A DNA stretch of 34,965 bases from SVTX01 sp045588675 (GCA_045588675.1 JAZNER010000014.1:1-34965), one strand, 5' to 3'. Counted from the first letter of the stretch, positions 1 through 7,543 are shown. Numbers and translations are program-made. The notes: a model not told the origin generated them from the sequence alone.

Positions 1-1660
1 TTTGAAGAGCGCGTTTTGACAAATAGGTATTGCGTTCTTCCAGCTCGGCTAATGTCCAGATGTCTTTTTGTGCAATCAACTGATTCATTCGAATTCCGCT
101 TTCGAGGAATCCGTTTTTCATATTTTTCTTTTCTGCGAATGTACTATTGCTATATTTGGAGTTGTAAGCCGTCAAAGTCAAATTGGCAATACGATGCAAC
201 CAAGTTTCGTGGATAGTGAGATAATCTTCGCCAAGATCCTTTACCCATGCAGGCGTGAGATGCTGGGGCATAATATGCTCTATGCTGTATGTACCATCGT
301 CAAAATGGCGATATACGTCTTTGTCTTCAGCTGTACCGAAGTTTTCAAGACGCTCCAAAACATAGATTTTATTTTTGCTGTTCATCAAATACATTGGACG
401 TGTCGAGAAGGATTCCGCAAATTCTGCATCATCAGGGAATCTCGCTCGTTCTTTCTTGGCAAGAAGCGCGTATTTCAGCTTCGCAACGTAATTATCATCC
501 GTTCCATCATAACGCATGACATCCTTATGAAGCATCAAGAATATTTTGTTCAACGCGTTTGTGGGCAGATCACAGATTGTTCTTCTGAAAAGATAATTTT
601 CGGTTGTCAGGAAAACATCGGTGACCTCATCCATTGAGAGCTTGTTCTCGTAATGAAGGCGAAGTATTTCCAAGAAGAACGGACGAGTGACCGTAGTTTC
701 CAAACGGTTCAGACGATAAATGCAAGCATTTAAGGCGCTGTTAGCAGTCTTTCCTTTTACGAGGATCTCGTACCACTTGGCATATGACAGCAAATCACTT
801 AAAAGCGGTTCTGTTTCAAGCTCACGATCCTCGACATATGCCTTAAATGTGTAATATATTCGGCTCATAGAGGGCGTGACCTGCTGTTTGACACTCAAAT
901 AGTCACGAATAAACGCACTGACCTCGTATCCGGTGCAAACCTCAATTTTATTCCAATATTTTTCATAAAAATCGTTTTGTTCTTTAGTAGGCAAGCCCAT
1001 TAAGATGAAATTGCGAATTTTATCGCCTTCGCTCAATGCCACCCCCGTAGAGTTCAAGCTTTCAAATATCAACTGCGGATTATCATCTTGATTCAGCGTG
1101 ATGCTGATTATTTCAAGGCGGGACAACGAATCAAACAGCTCGTCAATCGTTATTTCTTCCTTTTGGATTCTTTCGTAGAAATAATTATAGTTGATCGTCA
1201 GATTTGATTCCTTGATATGCTCGGATTCATCATCAAACAGCTTGCTGAAAGCCATGCGGTCATTTTTGACAGGTTTTAGTTTGATACGGGTATCATCATC
1301 CTGCCATTTGTCCACCAGATAGGTTTCGTAGATTCGTTCACTCAACGACGCTTTCGCCGATATGACAATTCCTTTCTCCAAAAGATTATACATGGCGAGA
1401 AGAAGCAGGGAAACGGTAGTCAGTCTTTGCTGACCGTCAATTACTAAGAATTCGTCATTAGCACCATCGGGATTGTAAACGGACACAATACTTCCAAAGA
1501 AGTGGCTTTTTCGCCCATTTCGAATGACTTTTACAAGGTCATCGAACAGTTGCTTACAGTTTTCTATTTTCCAATCGTAATTGCGCTGATACACGGGGAT
1601 AACAAATCGCTTGTTAGATCCCTGCATATAGGCAACGAGTTTCATTTCATTACCTTTCAT
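1..1660 (-). CDS. DUF262/DUF1524 (GmrSD-like) protein, 3' end cut by window edge
   Basis: Translating the minus strand from the ATG at 1660 gives at least 553 residues without a stop, running off the left edge. The start is chosen because AAGGAG lies about 9 bases upstream. The N-terminal DUF262 part shows IPVYQRNYDW (residues 21-30) and the nucleotide-handling motif VIDGQQRLTT (about 73-82); the C-terminal DUF1524 part shows an HNH-like IEHIMPQH around residue 462 followed by a conserved-looking NLTLT region. Families of this architecture include the GmrS/GmrD type IV restriction enzymes, which cut modified (for example glucosylated) phage DNA using NTP, and other phage-defence effectors. 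It is the last gene of a unit with the HEPN and Fic genes (46-base gap). Defence is inferred from family and context; the substrate cannot be told from sequence. Confidence 0.85.
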   Translation of the reverse strand, partial: MKGNEMKLVAYMQGSNKRFVIPVYQRNYDWKIENCKQLFDDLVKVIRNGRKSHFFGSIVSVYNPDGANDEFLVIDGQQRLTTVSLLLLAMYNLLEKGIVISAKASLSERIYETYLVDKWQDDDTRIKLKPVKNDRMAFSKLFDDESEHIKESNLTINYNYFYERIQKEEITIDELFDSLSRLEIISITLNQDDNPQLIFESLNSTGVALSEGDKIRNFILMGLPTKEQNDFYEKYWNKIEVCTGYEVSAFIRDYLSVKQQVTPSMSRIYYTFKAYVEDRELETEPLLSDLLSYAKWYEILVKGKTANSALNACIYRLNRLETTVTRPFFLEILRLHYENKLSMDEVTDVFLTTENYLFRRTICDLPTNALNKIFLMLHKDVMRYDGTDDNYVAKLKYALLAKKERARFPDDAEFAESFSTRPMYLMNSKNKIYVLERLENFGTAEDKDVYRHFDDGTYSIEHIMPQHLTPAWVKDLGEDYLTIHETWLHRIANLTLTAYNSKYSNSTFAEKKNMKNGFLESGIRMNQLIAQKDIWTLAELEERNTYLSKRALQ

Positions 1661-1705
1661 ATCACACACTCCTTTTTATAATTACATCTAAATTTATTTA
1701 TCATT

Positions 1706-2662
1706 CTATTCCTCATTTTCGTATTCTCCCCACATTTTTTGAACCTTTTGTTTTAATGCTTTTATTCTTTCGCTCTTATTCTTCTCATCGTCAAGAAGTT
1801 TCAAAATGGTAGTCCTTAAGCATTGTCTCAAAAAAACAATATCATCCCTGGCAATATCTTGATATTTTCCATCGTGAACAAAATCGCTTCGTTTCTTGTA
1901 AATTCGTTTTATTTTTTCGTAATGAGAAAGCACTTGTTCTTTGTCATCATAAAGATAAACCGCACTTCTTTTTGACAGAACTTCTTTTTTTCCTTGCTCT
2001 CCCTTTAAGAATATCATTTCAAGCGCTGTTATCAACAAAACAATAGAAACATACGTTTCGTTGAAATATGACAAATCATAATATGCGTGGCAAATATTCA
2101 ACGAAGTGTCAGACAGAGGGATGAGATTATTCTTAATCTGAAAATTTGTTTTCAAAACAGCATCATCATCCAAGTGCAAAAGAGCAATGGGCTTGGAAGA
2201 ATAGGATTCTGATATAGGAACGATTGCGTTGTAGTGGCTTGACATATTTACGCCATGATTAGTCGCTTTTTCAGAAGACATCTTAAAGGCTATTTTTTTG
2301 AGCCGTAATGCTCCTTCATTCAAAAATCTGATTGTGCGTATTTGGTCGTCAATCGATGCAAAATCATTTACGGTATTTTGATTAAATATTGTGTTTGCAT
2401 CTCGACCATCAATTTCAAATGATAGTTTTTTCTCTACACAAATAACACCTAAATGTTCCTTGTCAACTACGGAAGCTTCATAATCGCGTCGAAGTCCCAT
2501 AGCATCCGTTTCAAAAACAGTATCCAAATGGTCAAGAAGAGGCATCAAGCTACGCTTGACAAATTTAAAACCATTTACTAATTCTATATTCAAAAGCGTT
2601 TCGTCTGCGCCAAACACTACGGCAGTTACGGTATAGAAAAATCTTACTTTCATTTCTGCCAT
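1706..2662 (-). CDS. HEPN-motif protein (ApeA-like C-terminal domain)
   Basis: A 318-residue protein. I do not recognise the first 190 residues. The C-terminal third (about 195-292) is helical and resembles ApeA-like HEPN domains: ALEMIFLKGEQGKKE (213-227) followed by RSDFVH (258-263), a match to the HEPN RNase signature Rx4-6H. A lysine- and glutamate-rich tail follows (293-318). HEPN domains of this kind are often metal-independent RNases in anti-phage or toxin-antitoxin systems. The ATG is 2 bases after the Fic stop and has no good ribosome site, so translation is probably coupled to Fic; an alternative start is the second Met at codon 4. An RNase role is inferred from the Rx4H motif. It lies between a Fic gene and a DUF262 gene, which supports a role in defence. 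Confidence 0.75.
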   Translation of the reverse strand: MAEMKVRFFYTVTAVVFGADETLLNIELVNGFKFVKRSLMPLLDHLDTVFETDAMGLRRDYEASVVDKEHLGVICVEKKLSFEIDGRDANTIFNQNTVNDFASIDDQIRTIRFLNEGALRLKKIAFKMSSEKATNHGVNMSSHYNAIVPISESYSSKPIALLHLDDDAVLKTNFQIKNNLIPLSDTSLNICHAYYDLSYFNETYVSIVLLITALEMIFLKGEQGKKEVLSKRSAVYLYDDKEQVLSHYEKIKRIYKKRSDFVHDGKYQDIARDDIVFLRQCLRTTILKLLDDEKNKSERIKALKQKVQKMWGEYENEE

Positions 2663-2664
2663 TT

Positions 2665-3564
2665 TTAGTTACCCAATACATTCAAATATTCGTCAAGTCT
2701 TTCGTCCACATACTCTGCAATCAAGTCTATCATCGCTCCTGCGTCGCCGTCGCGATAGAAGGCATCAAAAGCATCATAATAACGCTTACGGTCTGTGAAT
2801 TTTACGTTGATGGGCGGGAAACCGTTACGTATCAATTCAAGATTGAGAATCAAACGTCCAGTTCTACCGTTGCCGTCGATAAAGGGATGGATACCTTCGA
2901 ATTCAAGATGGAAACGGGCAATACGTTCAATGACGTGTATTGTTTGCTCGCGCTCTTTATTAGCTTCAATCAGCTCCGTCATTTTCGGTTCAATCATATA
3001 TGGTTGAACTGGCTCGGTATAGGCGCCCATAATTTTCACAGGGATTCTACGATATATTCCTCGATCCTCGCGACGATCTATCAAGACCAAAGAGTGAATA
3101 TTTTTTATTATTGTTTCATTAAGCGCACAATCGGTTTCAGCGATTGTTTGAATATATTCGAAGGCTTGTACATGCCCTATTGCCTCAAGATGATCCTTTA
3201 GAGGCTTTTGGTCTATTGTCATACCTTCCAAAACCATTGCCGTCTCTTTCAAAGTAAGGGTATTGCCTTCTATAGCGTTAGAATTATAAGTGAATTCCAC
3301 CATAAATTCTTTTCGCAAACGCTCCACTTCGCCTGGTGTCAACGGACGCATAGCAGAGAGGCGATCCCGCTTCTTCTGAATATCAAGTAAAAATCCTGTT
3401 CTACCTTTTCTTCCGTCCATAGGCTTTGCTGCGTTAGCGGGAATCATATAAAGATTTCCTTTACGGATTACGCCATCGATTTTTCCTTCGGCGCACAAAA
3501 CACGAACACGACGTGCGGAAATTCCCCATTTCTCAGCGGCTTTTGACACCTTAATATATTCCAT
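2665..3564 (-). CDS. Class II Fic/DOC family protein with N-terminal HTH-like domain
   Basis: A 299-residue Fic protein. The catalytic motif HPFIDGNGRTGR (226-237) matches HPFxxGNGRxxR with all key residues (His226, the phosphate-binding GNGR), so it should transfer AMP or another nucleotide moiety to a hydroxyl of a target protein. An inhibitory helix motif SNAIEG (95-100) matches [S/T]xxxE[G/N] and sits before the Fic core, which makes this a class II, intramolecularly autoinhibited Fic. Residues 1-45 (YIKVSKAAEKWGISARRVRV) look like a MerR/excisionase-type helix-turn-helix, suggesting DNA binding or autoregulation. CCTCCT on the plus strand (AGGAGG, 8 bases upstream) fixes the start. It is the first gene after a strong promoter and is followed immediately by the HEPN gene. 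The target is unknown. Confidence 0.92.
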   Translation of the reverse strand: MEYIKVSKAAEKWGISARRVRVLCAEGKIDGVIRKGNLYMIPANAAKPMDGRKGRTGFLLDIQKKRDRLSAMRPLTPGEVERLRKEFMVEFTYNSNAIEGNTLTLKETAMVLEGMTIDQKPLKDHLEAIGHVQAFEYIQTIAETDCALNETIIKNIHSLVLIDRREDRGIYRRIPVKIMGAYTEPVQPYMIEPKMTELIEANKEREQTIHVIERIARFHLEFEGIHPFIDGNGRTGRLILNLELIRNGFPPINVKFTDRKRYYDAFDAFYRDGDAGAMIDLIAEYVDERLDEYLNVLGN

Positions 3565-3604
3565 CAGAGAATCCTCCTAATCTAAATACAATCTTACAAG
3601 GTAC

Positions 3605-3633
3605 ATTATATCACATTTTGGGAATAATATCAA
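3605..3633 (-). promoter_or_regulatory. Promoter of the Fic-HEPN-DUF262 unit
   Basis: Read on the minus strand: -35 TTGATA (3628-3633), 17-base spacer, -10 TATAAT (3605-3610) preceded by TGTGA, which gives an extended -10. It lies about 40 bases upstream of the Fic start and just after the terminator of the DUF6809 gene, so the three downstream genes form their own unit. Confidence 0.8.
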
Positions 3634-3695
3634 TATATTTTTCAAAGATTTCAGAAAATTATCGTTCCTATTTTGCGATTTGCGAGGAATAATTA

Positions 3696-3720
3696 AGCGG
3701 CGAGGATAAACCCCGCCGCT
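3696..3720 (-). terminator. Terminator after the tnpV-DUF6809 pair
   Basis: A GC-rich hairpin begins 5 bases after the DUF6809 stop: AGCGGCG pairs with CGCCGCT, with an ATAAA-centred loop and one mismatch further up the stem. The following bases on the minus strand (TTAATTATTCC) are only moderately T-rich. It separates the mobile-element genes from the Fic unit. Confidence 0.7.
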
Positions 3721-3725
3721 GTAAG

Positions 3726-3992
3726 TTATTCAGTTAAAGTTTCAATAGCAATCTGCATCCCAAGCTTGAAAGCATACTCGAAGATGGCTGCTTCACCAAG
3801 GCTCATATATTCGCTCCAACAGTCGTGGAACTTTTCGAATATCTCTTTCTGCTCATCGGTGAAGCTTTTCTCCAAGTTCTCGTGGTGGCGTGACATATAG
3901 CCGAGAAGTTCTTTCATTTCTTTTGAGTTAGTTCGGCTATCTTCTTGCGGTATGATATTTCCGTGCCAAAGCTCGTTGATAATCGACGTCAT
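3726..3992 (-). CDS. DUF6809 family protein
   Basis: An 88-residue acidic, helical protein without membrane segments. The opening (SIINELWHGNIIPQED), the mid-region (DEQKEIFEKFHDCWSEY) and the ending (FEYAFKLGMQIAIETL) fit DUF6809, a small family of unknown function common in Clostridia and usually found on transposons and conjugative elements. The start has AGGAGG 8 bases upstream. Its ATG overlaps the TGA of tnpV (ATGA), so the two are translationally coupled. A terminator hairpin follows directly. The family assignment is by recall of the typical sequence pattern; no function is proposed. Confidence 0.75.
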   Translation of the reverse strand: MTSIINELWHGNIIPQEDSRTNSKEMKELLGYMSRHHENLEKSFTDEQKEIFEKFHDCWSEYMSLGEAAIFEYAFKLGMQIAIETLTE

Positions 3993-4345
3993 TGATAGAT
4001 CACCTCCTGCAATACAATTTCTTCAGCGTTTGCTTTGATGTTGTTCATCTCAGCAGTCCATTGAAGTACGTTGTGAGCCTTCAGAACTTCGTCTACGCCG
4101 CGTTCTTGGGCGAGGCGAGGAATTATGTCTTCGAGCAAATTATGAGCTTGAATATCAATGGCGCATAGGTATTCGTTTAATCGTCCTTCGGTGAGAAGTG
4201 TAGTGTACGTTCCGCGACGATGCCTTTTCATAAAGTCAAGCCGCAGGTTGGCATATTTGCCGAGGGGATAGTTAGTCTGTTCGGGGAGTGCAAGATCGGG
4301 GTAGTAAAGTCCGTTATGTTCGGTATAAGTAATTTCGTTTTTCAT
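3989..4345 (-). CDS. tnpV: TnpV family transposon-encoded protein
   Basis: A 118-residue protein matching the TnpV family: an opening with LYYPDLALPEQ (13-23) and LGKYANLRLDFMKRHR (28-43), then TLLTEGRLNEYLCAID (49-64) and a closing NNIKANAEEIVLQEVIY (101-117). TnpV was described from Tn4451-type mobilizable transposons of clostridia; its function is not settled. No recombinase or transposase gene accompanies it here, so it is either a relic of an element or its partners lie outside the window. An AGAAAGGA ribosome site precedes the ATG. It sits about 170 bases from the 3' end of a tRNA-Leu, the classical integration position. Confidence 0.85.
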   Translation of the reverse strand: MKNEITYTEHNGLYYPDLALPEQTNYPLGKYANLRLDFMKRHRRGTYTTLLTEGRLNEYLCAIDIQAHNLLEDIIPRLAQERGVDEVLKAHNVLQWTAEMNNIKANAEEIVLQEVIYQ

Positions 4346-4464
4346 TGTAAATATCCTTTCTTAAAAATGTTTTCGTTTGGCATCAACTATCAAGAATATT
4401 TACTTGGGCGGTGCTCTGGCGTGATGCCAACAACAGCAGATTGACATCACATATCACCGAACAC

Positions 4465-4510
4465 AAAAAGAAATCCGAACCCTTCGCCTACCGGCTTTGG
4501 GTTCGGATTT
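4465..4510 (-). terminator. Terminator of tRNA-Leu
   Basis: A perfect 12-bp stem (4471-4482 with 4499-4510; AAATCCGAACCC pairs with GGGTTCGGATTT on the minus strand) followed by CTTTTT. It begins 8 bases after the CCA end of the tRNA, so the tRNA is probably a single-gene transcript. Confidence 0.9.
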
Positions 4511-4518
4511 CTACTGTT

Positions 4519-4603
4519 TGGTGCAGGGGACGGGACTTGAACCCGCAAGTCGTGAAACACTGGTGTCTGAGGCCAGCTTGTCTGCCAATTCCAACACCCC
4601 TGC
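4519..4603 (-). tRNA. tRNA-Leu (anticodon CAG)
   Basis: An 85-base type II tRNA. On the minus strand the acceptor stem GCAGGGG pairs with CCCCTGC, the discriminator is A, and CCA is encoded. The D arm contains AATTGGCAGAC, the T arm is GCGGG-TTCAAGT-CCCGT, and a long variable arm (GTGTTTCACGACT) is present, as expected for tRNA-Leu. The anticodon loop CTCAGAC gives CAG; the top pair of the anticodon stem is a C/A mismatch. Its 3' end points towards the accessory genes at lower coordinates. Confidence 0.92.
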
Positions 4604-4622
4604 ATATTTTCGCAACAAGGGT

Positions 4623-4651
4623 ATTATAGCACATTTTCAAACGATTGTCAA
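4623..4651 (-). promoter_or_regulatory. Promoter of tRNA-Leu
   Basis: On the minus strand: consensus -35 TTGACA (4646-4651), 17-base spacer, -10 TATAAT (4623-4628) with an upstream TGC extended element. The tRNA starts about 20 bases downstream. Both hexamers are perfect, as expected for a stable-RNA gene. Confidence 0.9.
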
Positions 4652-4838
4652 GAGAATAAATAATACTTTTTCTGCATATTAAATTAAAGAAACCTTAATT
4701 TACGCCGACACATCCAATCACCTCACATTTTGAGCATTTCACTATGTCAAAAACTGTTTAACAAATTCAGTTACAACAATGCAAGTTACTTAAACCCCCC
4801 AGAAGTTATGCAAAATCTACAATTTTTTTAAAAAGCTA
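4652..4838. other. Intergenic region between divergent promoters
   Basis: AT-rich gap between the tRNA-Leu promoter (minus) and the promoter of the 4936 gene (plus). There is an AT-only inverted repeat near 4680-4702 (TAAATTAA and TTAATTTA). I see no open reading frame with a ribosome site and no GC-rich hairpin. Confidence 0.5.
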
Positions 4839-4867
4839 TTGCATATTTTGCTAAAATGTGGTAAAAT
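4839..4867 (+). promoter_or_regulatory. Promoter of the uL15-like membrane protein gene
   Basis: -35 TTGCAT (4839-4844), 17-base spacer, -10 TAAAAT (4862-4867), about 69 bases upstream of the ATG at 4936. This is the only plus-strand promoter I can support in the window. Confidence 0.7.
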
Positions 4868-4935
4868 AAATTAAGCGGATAGTGTTATGCACTAACAGCT
4901 CCCATTTCAACATTCTATTTAAAAGGAGAAAAACT

Positions 4936-5733
4936 ATGTTAGATAACATTTTGATTATTGTAGCGATTGTTTTATCAATAGTCGTTCTTGTTCTTTCTTT
5001 GAGCTTCTTTATTCTATATGTAAAATGTCAAAAGAAAAAGAACTTTTCGGGAAATCAAAGATTACTTTCATTGGCGGCACTGTTAATTTGGCGTCCGTAC
5101 TTAATTGTTGCAGATTGTCTTTTATTTATAGAAGCTTGCATTCTGGTGTATGCCAATATACATATGCTCAGAGAATTAAAGAAGACTACTGTAAATTCGG
5201 CGGAACAAAAGAAATCTAAAGCAAAGCCCGAACCAATGCTTGAGCCAAATGTTGATCAAGAACAGAAGGTCGAGCCCAAAATCGAACCAAGGGTTGAGCC
5301 TGCTGTTGAGCCTGAGCCAATCATTGAAAAAAAGGTCATCATCACAAAGCACGAGGCGACTGCAGAGGAGGAACAATTTGTTGCAGAGCATATAACCCAA
5401 GAGGTTTCAATTGAAGATGCTCAAGCCACGATTTCAGACGAGATTGCTGCGCACTTTGTTGATACAGAAAAGACTGTTGGCACTGAGAAAAAGAGCTATA
5501 ATAAAAAAGCAATAGTAAATGTTGACACCTTGTCAGATAATTTCAGAGGTGGAAGCAAGGTCACAATAAAGTCCTTGACCGAAAAGGGCTTGGTACCCAA
5601 GGGAACAGATTACATTAAGATTTTGGCAAGAGGAACCTTAAAGAAAAGATTGAAGGTAGAGGCAAATGACTACTCTGCCGATGCAATTAAAATGATAATC
5701 CTGACAGGCGGTACTGTTAAAAAGATTATCTGA
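4936..5733 (+). CDS. Two-segment membrane protein with C-terminal ribosomal uL15-like domain
   Basis: The start is the ATG at 4936 because AAAGGAGAA precedes it by about 6 bases; a longer reading frame upstream lacks a ribosome site. The 265-residue protein has two hydrophobic segments (about 4-29 and 42-74, the second interrupted by a charged Arg-Pro), a disordered Glu-Pro repeat linker (about 96-130, units such as VEPKIEPRVEP) and an acidic stretch. The C-terminal domain (192-265) resembles the C-terminal half of ribosomal protein uL15: VNVDTLSD, then LTEKGLVPKGTDYIKIL, GTLKKRLKVEA, and a terminal GGTVKKI. Such proteins are annotated as uL15-family in Clostridia, but the genuine L15 sits in the ribosomal protein operon, so this is a paralogue tethered to the membrane. 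Function unknown. It is the only plus-strand gene and ends at a terminator shared with pyrB. Confidence 0.85.
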   Translation: MLDNILIIVAIVLSIVVLVLSLSFFILYVKCQKKKNFSGNQRLLSLAALLIWRPYLIVADCLLFIEACILVYANIHMLRELKKTTVNSAEQKKSKAKPEPMLEPNVDQEQKVEPKIEPRVEPAVEPEPIIEKKVIITKHEATAEEEQFVAEHITQEVSIEDAQATISDEIAAHFVDTEKTVGTEKKSYNKKAIVNVDTLSDNFRGGSKVTIKSLTEKGLVPKGTDYIKILARGTLKKRLKVEANDYSADAIKMIILTGGTVKKII

Positions 5734-5741
5734 CTTATAGA

Positions 5742-5782
5742 AACCAGCCGCAAGTTAAACTTGCGGCTGGTTTTTTATTTTT
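5742..5782 (+). terminator. Intrinsic terminator between convergent genes
   Basis: A 14-bp stem (5742-5755 with 5759-5772, AACCAGCCGCAAGT and its complement) is followed by TTTTTTATTTTT. It is a strong terminator for the plus-strand gene and, read the other way, lies just behind the pyrB stop, so it may also stop the pyrimidine operon, though its T run on that side is short. Confidence 0.92.
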
Positions 5783-6875
5783 CTGCCTTTGCTTCGCAAT
5801 AAATGCAACGGTAAATTTTATTTTCCTTATCTGTCAGCTTGAAAATATGAGGCAATTCCTGCTCGCACGAGGTAATACAACGCGGATTTTTGCACTCGAT
5901 TTCATTTACAAGAGTTTCGCCGTTTGCCTTTTGTGCTTTATTGGAATTCTCGCGGTCATTCTCGGCAATTTTTAAGAGCTTTAATATAAGCGCCATTCTC
6001 ATATATTTGCCATTTAACACCTGCTTAAAATAACAAGCTCGCGGGTCAGCGTCAATAGCAACGGCAATTTCATTCACACGAGGAAGCGGATGAAGGATCG
6101 AGAGGTCCTTCTTCGCTCCTTCAAGCTTATCGGGGGTGAGGATATAGCTATCTTTAAGGCGAAGATACTCGTCCTCGTCAGCAAATCTCTCTCTTTGCAC
6201 TCTGGTCATATAGAGAATATCAAGCTCGGGCATAACACCAAGCAAGTCGGCGGTCTGAACATATTCAATATTATTTGCCTCAAGGACATCCTTCTTTATG
6301 TAGCTCGGCAATTTAAGCTCATCGGGAGAAATAAGAACTACTTTAATTCCCGAATATCGCGACAATGCGCTAATCAACGAATGAACAGTACGGCCAAACT
6401 TCAAATCTCCGCAAAAGCCTACGGTGAGATTATCAAATCTTCCCTTCTCTCTCCAAATCGTGAGCAGGTCGGCAAGCGTTTGAGTGGGGTGATTATGTCC
6501 TCCATCTCCCGCATTGATTACGGGAATTGTAGCGTTCAGCGACGCTACATAGGGTGCTCCCTCCTTAGGATGCCGCATAGCGATAATATCTGCATAGCAG
6601 GAAACAGTCTTTGCGGTATCCGCAATGCTTTCTCCCTTTGCGGCAGAGGACGAATTTGCACTTGAAACAGAAAGAACATTTCCGCCAAGCTCGTACATCG
6701 CCGCCTCAAAGCTCAGACGAGTTCTCGTGGAGGGCTCAAAGAAAAGCGTTGCAAGCTTTTTGCCGCGACAAATCTCTGAATATTTTTTTGGATTTGATAT
6801 AATATCCTCGGCAATCTCAATCAACTCGGAAAGCTCTGAAACCGATAAATCCTGAATATCTATAATATGCTTCAT
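5775..6875 (-). CDS. pyrB: Aspartate carbamoyltransferase fused to a PyrI-type zinc domain
   Basis: Transfers carbamoyl phosphate to aspartate, the committed step of pyrimidine synthesis. The 366-residue protein has the catalytic chain at about 1-305, with the carbamoyl-phosphate loop FFEPSTRTRLSF (45-56), the SSAAKGES mobile loop (76-83), HNHPTQTLAD (128-137) and LHPLPRVNEI (261-270). After a charged linker, residues 326-366 match the zinc domain of the regulatory chain PyrI: C328-x4-C333 and C357-x2-C360 with EAK following. The N-terminal nucleotide-binding half of PyrI is absent, so the enzyme carries the part that contacts the catalytic chain but no effector site of its own. Usual PyrB is about 310 residues, so this is a real fusion. 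A ribosome site AGAGGG precedes the ATG; it starts 11 bases after pyrE and is the last gene of the pyr operon. Confidence 0.95.
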   Translation of the reverse strand: MKHIIDIQDLSVSELSELIEIAEDIISNPKKYSEICRGKKLATLFFEPSTRTRLSFEAAMYELGGNVLSVSSANSSSAAKGESIADTAKTVSCYADIIAMRHPKEGAPYVASLNATIPVINAGDGGHNHPTQTLADLLTIWREKGRFDNLTVGFCGDLKFGRTVHSLISALSRYSGIKVVLISPDELKLPSYIKKDVLEANNIEYVQTADLLGVMPELDILYMTRVQRERFADEDEYLRLKDSYILTPDKLEGAKKDLSILHPLPRVNEIAVAIDADPRACYFKQVLNGKYMRMALILKLLKIAENDRENSNKAQKANGETLVNEIECKNPRCITSCEQELPHIFKLTDKENKIYRCIYCEAKAEK

Positions 6876-6886
6876 TTTTCCCTCTT

Positions 6887-7543
6887 TTACGCCTTTGCGC
6901 CGTTTATCGCAAGGTAATTTTTAATTCTTTCAACATTCTCTTTGTTTGCTTCATCCTCTTCAAGATACTCGATAATGTCGTAAACATCAACAATCGAATA
7001 TACGGGGAAGCCAAACTGCTCCTCGATCTCCTGCATAGCTCCCTTGTCTGTCTGTCCCTTTTCTTTTCTGTCAACCATAATAAAGGTCGCGGCAACGCGG
7101 ACACCGTCAAGGTGAGATAAAATCTCCATACTCTCGCGGATTGCAGTTCCCGCTGTAATTACATCCTCAATAATTACAACCTCCTCGCCACTCGTGGGAA
7201 CATAGCCTACAAAAACGCCGCCTTCTCCGTGGTCCTTAACCTCTTTTCTGTTAAAGAAGAAGGGTACATTCAACTCCTGCTTTGACAGAGCAACAGCGGC
7301 AGAAACCGCCAAGGAAATTCCCTTGTATGCGGGGCCGTAAAGAACAGTCTTTTTTGCGCCAAGCTTTTCAAAATATGCCTTTGCATAGAATTCGCCGAGC
7401 TTTGCAATGTCGTCACCTGTCTTAATCATTCCCGCATTGATGAAATACGGTATTTTTCTTCCGCTCTTTGCAGTAAAATCTCCAAATTTAAGCACTCCCG
7501 CGCTCTCTAAAAACTGTATAAATTCTCTTTTGTACTGTTCCAT
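6887..7543 (-). CDS. pyrE: Orotate phosphoribosyltransferase
   Basis: Converts orotate and PRPP into orotidine 5'-monophosphate. The 218-residue protein shows the PRPP-binding motif VVIIEDVITAGTA (122-134) and the flexible catalytic loop RKEVKDHGEGG (99-109), and begins with FLESAGVLKFGDFTAKSGRK (11-30) typical of PyrE of this length. GGAGAAAAATAAA precedes the ATG. It lies 22 bases downstream of the DUF4839 lipoprotein gene and 11 bases upstream of pyrB, in the same direction. Confidence 0.97.
   Translation of the reverse strand: MEQYKREFIQFLESAGVLKFGDFTAKSGRKIPYFINAGMIKTGDDIAKLGEFYAKAYFEKLGAKKTVLYGPAYKGISLAVSAAVALSKQELNVPFFFNRKEVKDHGEGGVFVGYVPTSGEEVVIIEDVITAGTAIRESMEILSHLDGVRVAATFIMVDRKEKGQTDKGAMQEIEEQFGFPVYSIVDVYDIIEYLEEDEANKENVERIKNYLAINGAKA

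Noticed and set aside
68..637. 189-codon plus-strand open frame
   Set aside because: It is antisense to the DUF262/DUF1524 gene, has no ribosome site, and its translation has no recognisable domain.
4411..4682. Two plus-strand open frames with text such as GRDLNPQ or GLEPAS
   Set aside because: These are translations of the antisense strand of the tRNA-Leu gene, a well-known source of false proteins.
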